From: an uncultured Porphyromonas sp.
Lineage (GTDB): Bacteria > Bacteroidota > Bacteroidia > Bacteroidales > Porphyromonadaceae
Direction: 5' to 3'
Assembly: GCA_927910985.1 (NCBI GenBank)
Contig: CAKMOP010000005.1
Coordinates: 1 to 7,286 of the forward strand
Length of the DNA stretch: 7,286 bases
Made by a program: the position numbers and the translations under genes. Shown here in pieces: positions 5,884-7,286 of the stretch; the first letter of the stretch is position 1, and each line of letters begins with the position of its first letter. A model generated the notes under the pieces. That model was not told the DNA's origin. It ran no database searches and saw nothing but the letters and a program-made list of their open reading frames with translations.

Positions 5884-7212
5884 CTAAGCATGGTGATGCT
5901 GCCCCTTGCTCGTCATGATCTTGAGTACCTTGAGGTCTGTTTGGGCCATTCCATCGCGACCTAAGTCTGCTAAGTTAGCGATGCAGATGTCGATGTCATC
6001 ATCGACAATTCCCTCAGTCGCAGTGACGACGTGCCCCTGCATCGATAGGAGGGCGGAGATGAGAGCCGAACTTACGCCTGTAGAAGCCTTGAGACTACAG
6101 CTGGGCTTTGCCCCATCGCAGATCATCCCGGAGACATTGCCAATCATATTCTTCACTGCACCGATGGATTGCTCCTTGGTACCCCCCATCAGGTAGGTGA
6201 TGGCACAGGCCGAACCTATCCCAGAGACGACCATTCCGCAGAGGCAAGAGAGGCGACCTAAGAGCTGCTTGATATAGACGACCAGGAGACTACTAAGCAT
6301 GATGGCACGCGTAGTCTTCTCTCGGTCTGCTCCCTGCTCTTCTGCGAATGTCAAGACGGGGAGCATAGAGGAGATCCCTTGGTTGCCACTGCCTGAGTTG
6401 CTCATCACTGTGACGGGAGCTCCATCCATACGCGCATCGCAGGCTGAGCTGGTATAGGCCAGCATCTGAGTGAGGGGGCTATTCCCCAGATAGCGATGTC
6501 CCAAGTCACTCTTGATGAGCTTACCCAGGCTGTGACCGTAGCTGTGGGTGAAGGAGTATTCACTAGCACGCTTATTCTGAAGTGCAGCTTCGTAGATGAA
6601 GTCCAGCTCGTCCAAGGGAGCATGTAGTGCGTACTCATAGACGAGGTTGAAGTTCAGAGCAATGGTCTCCTCTTCATCCTTCTGCTCAGGACACTGCTTG
6701 CAAGGCGAATCGTTCGTGCGAGGCACGAAGCGATCTTCTCCATTATAGGTCAGTGCAGTCAGCCCAGTATGAGTAGCTTGAATGATTGCAGTCGATAGTC
6801 GCCCCTCGGTGTCGGTCAATAAGACCTCGACATATAGGCGATCGATGTCGTCTCCTTCCTTGAGCCCGATGTGAATACACCCACTCTCGACCATCTTCTG
6901 TGCTTGATGTAGCTCCTCTTCGGTGAAGCTGTCGAGTAGCTCTAACTGCTTTTCTGGAGCTGCCAGTATAGCTCCGAGGGCAATGGCAATCGGGATGCCG
7001 AAGGTCCCGGTGCCAGGGATACCTACCCCCATAGCGTTCTTGAGCATATTGCCACTCAGTAGGACTTCGATAGATTGAGGGTCAGCAGCCGTTTGCGCAG
7101 CCGCATAGGCCACCGTAAGGGCTACTGCGGCTGGTTCGGTGCAACCAGTGGCAGGTACGACTTCACGATGTATTAGTGCTGTGATTTGCCGTGTCTGTGT
7201 AGGTGTAAGCAT
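5884..7212 (-). CDS. L-cysteine desulfidase / serine dehydratase-alpha-like iron-sulfur enzyme (UPF0597, CyuA/YhaM family)
   Basis: This intact 442-residue cytosolic enzyme is normal in length for the family. Characterised members use a [4Fe-4S] cluster to split L-cysteine into pyruvate, ammonia and hydrogen sulfide; relatives are annotated as serine dehydratase alpha subunits, so the substrate is inferred. Visible signatures are ATGCTEPAA with Cys24 near the N-terminus, GNMLKNAMGVGIPGTGTFG (54-72), SNSGSGNQG (271-279), LSCLCG (Cys323, Cys325) and ICDGAKPSCSLK (Cys365, Cys372). The spacing of Cys325, Cys365 and Cys372 (40 and 7) equals that recalled for the three cluster ligands of the Methanocaldococcus enzyme, and Cys24 matches its reactive N-terminal Cys. 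A CxxC pair (171, 174) sits in a polar, acidic stretch, and the C-terminus ends GQHHHA. The ATG at 7212 is the natural start, with the family sequence close behind it. A weak imperfect hairpin (5854-5873) follows the stop. Confidence 0.9.
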   Translation of the reverse strand: MLTPTQTRQITALIHREVVPATGCTEPAAVALTVAYAAAQTAADPQSIEVLLSGNMLKNAMGVGIPGTGTFGIPIAIALGAILAAPEKQLELLDSFTEEELHQAQKMVESGCIHIGLKEGDDIDRLYVEVLLTDTEGRLSTAIIQATHTGLTALTYNGEDRFVPRTNDSPCKQCPEQKDEEETIALNFNLVYEYALHAPLDELDFIYEAALQNKRASEYSFTHSYGHSLGKLIKSDLGHRYLGNSPLTQMLAYTSSACDARMDGAPVTVMSNSGSGNQGISSMLPVLTFAEEQGADREKTTRAIMLSSLLVVYIKQLLGRLSCLCGMVVSGIGSACAITYLMGGTKEQSIGAVKNMIGNVSGMICDGAKPSCSLKASTGVSSALISALLSMQGHVVTATEGIVDDDIDICIANLADLGRDGMAQTDLKVLKIMTSKGQHHHA

Positions 7213-7252
7213 GGCTCTCTAATGGTCTAAGGTGAGTTAGTGTAGAAGGAGT

Positions 7253-7286
7253 TTATTTGCGCTGGGTACGCAGGATGGTAGTGAGT
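7253..7286 (-). CDS. Possible last ten codons of an upstream gene
   Basis: One minus-strand frame entering at the right edge reads LTTILRTQRK and stops at TAA (7253-7255), leaving 40 bases before the desulfidase ATG. The basic C-terminal tail and the short gap suit the end of a co-oriented gene. Ten codons cannot prove coding, and the other frames are also open for part of this stretch. The product cannot be named. Confidence 0.3.
   Translation of the reverse strand, partial: LTTILRTQRK

Noticed and set aside
5884..5895. C-terminal His triplet in the desulfidase as an engineered tag
   Set aside because: Only three His followed by Ala in a natural chromosomal setting; nothing suggests engineering.
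1..7286. CRISPR array, insertion sequence, phage or defence genes
   Set aside because: No spaced direct repeats, transposase motifs, terminal repeats or defence domains were seen on either strand.

Overview
The window looks like a stretch of chromosome from a Bacteroidota species, most likely Porphyromonas or a close relative. The grounds are the gene families: a DUF4919 protein, a lipoprotein with an SbsA-type Ig domain that starts C-A-N-Q-G-S-P-x-G-G-P after its lipobox, and a recJ-recQ pair. Shine-Dalgarno-like sites are absent and the base composition is balanced. The genus is inferred from protein style; no search was run. Every credible gene lies on the minus strand, so transcription runs from high to low coordinates.

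From the right end the order is as follows. A possible last ten codons of an upstream gene ends at 7253. An intact iron-sulfur L-cysteine desulfidase/serine dehydratase-alpha family gene occupies 5884-7212. An outer-envelope lipoprotein gene with Ig-like and carboxypeptidase-regulatory-like folds occupies 3770-5819 and is followed by a very strong hairpin terminator (3711-3749). Next comes about 450 bases without a gene, rich in inverted repeats, which should carry the promoter of the next unit. That unit is a tight three-gene run: an exported DUF4919 protein (2373-3257), recJ (581-2352) and the 5' part of recQ (1-560, leaving the window just before its DEAH box). Its gaps are only about 20 bases.

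Three of the five main genes cannot be read in one frame as given. recJ lacks one base exactly at its catalytic DHH motif (about 1839/1840). recQ lacks one base at 366-368 and probably another near 417-424. The lipoprotein gene has one extra A at 4483-4485. In each case the protein is well conserved on both sides of the break, so each was a single gene until very recently, and sequencing or assembly error is the simplest explanation. If the indels were real, the strain would have lost both RecJ and RecQ.

Functionally, RecJ (5'-3' single-strand exonuclease) and RecQ (3'-5' helicase) would act together in RecF-pathway recombination and repair. The desulfidase would break cysteine down to pyruvate, ammonia and hydrogen sulfide, as expected of an amino-acid-fermenting anaerobe. 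I see no phage, transposon, CRISPR, RNA gene or defence system, and nothing that I would call a new system. The most unusual non-coding item is the tandem set of inverted repeats at 3494-3571.
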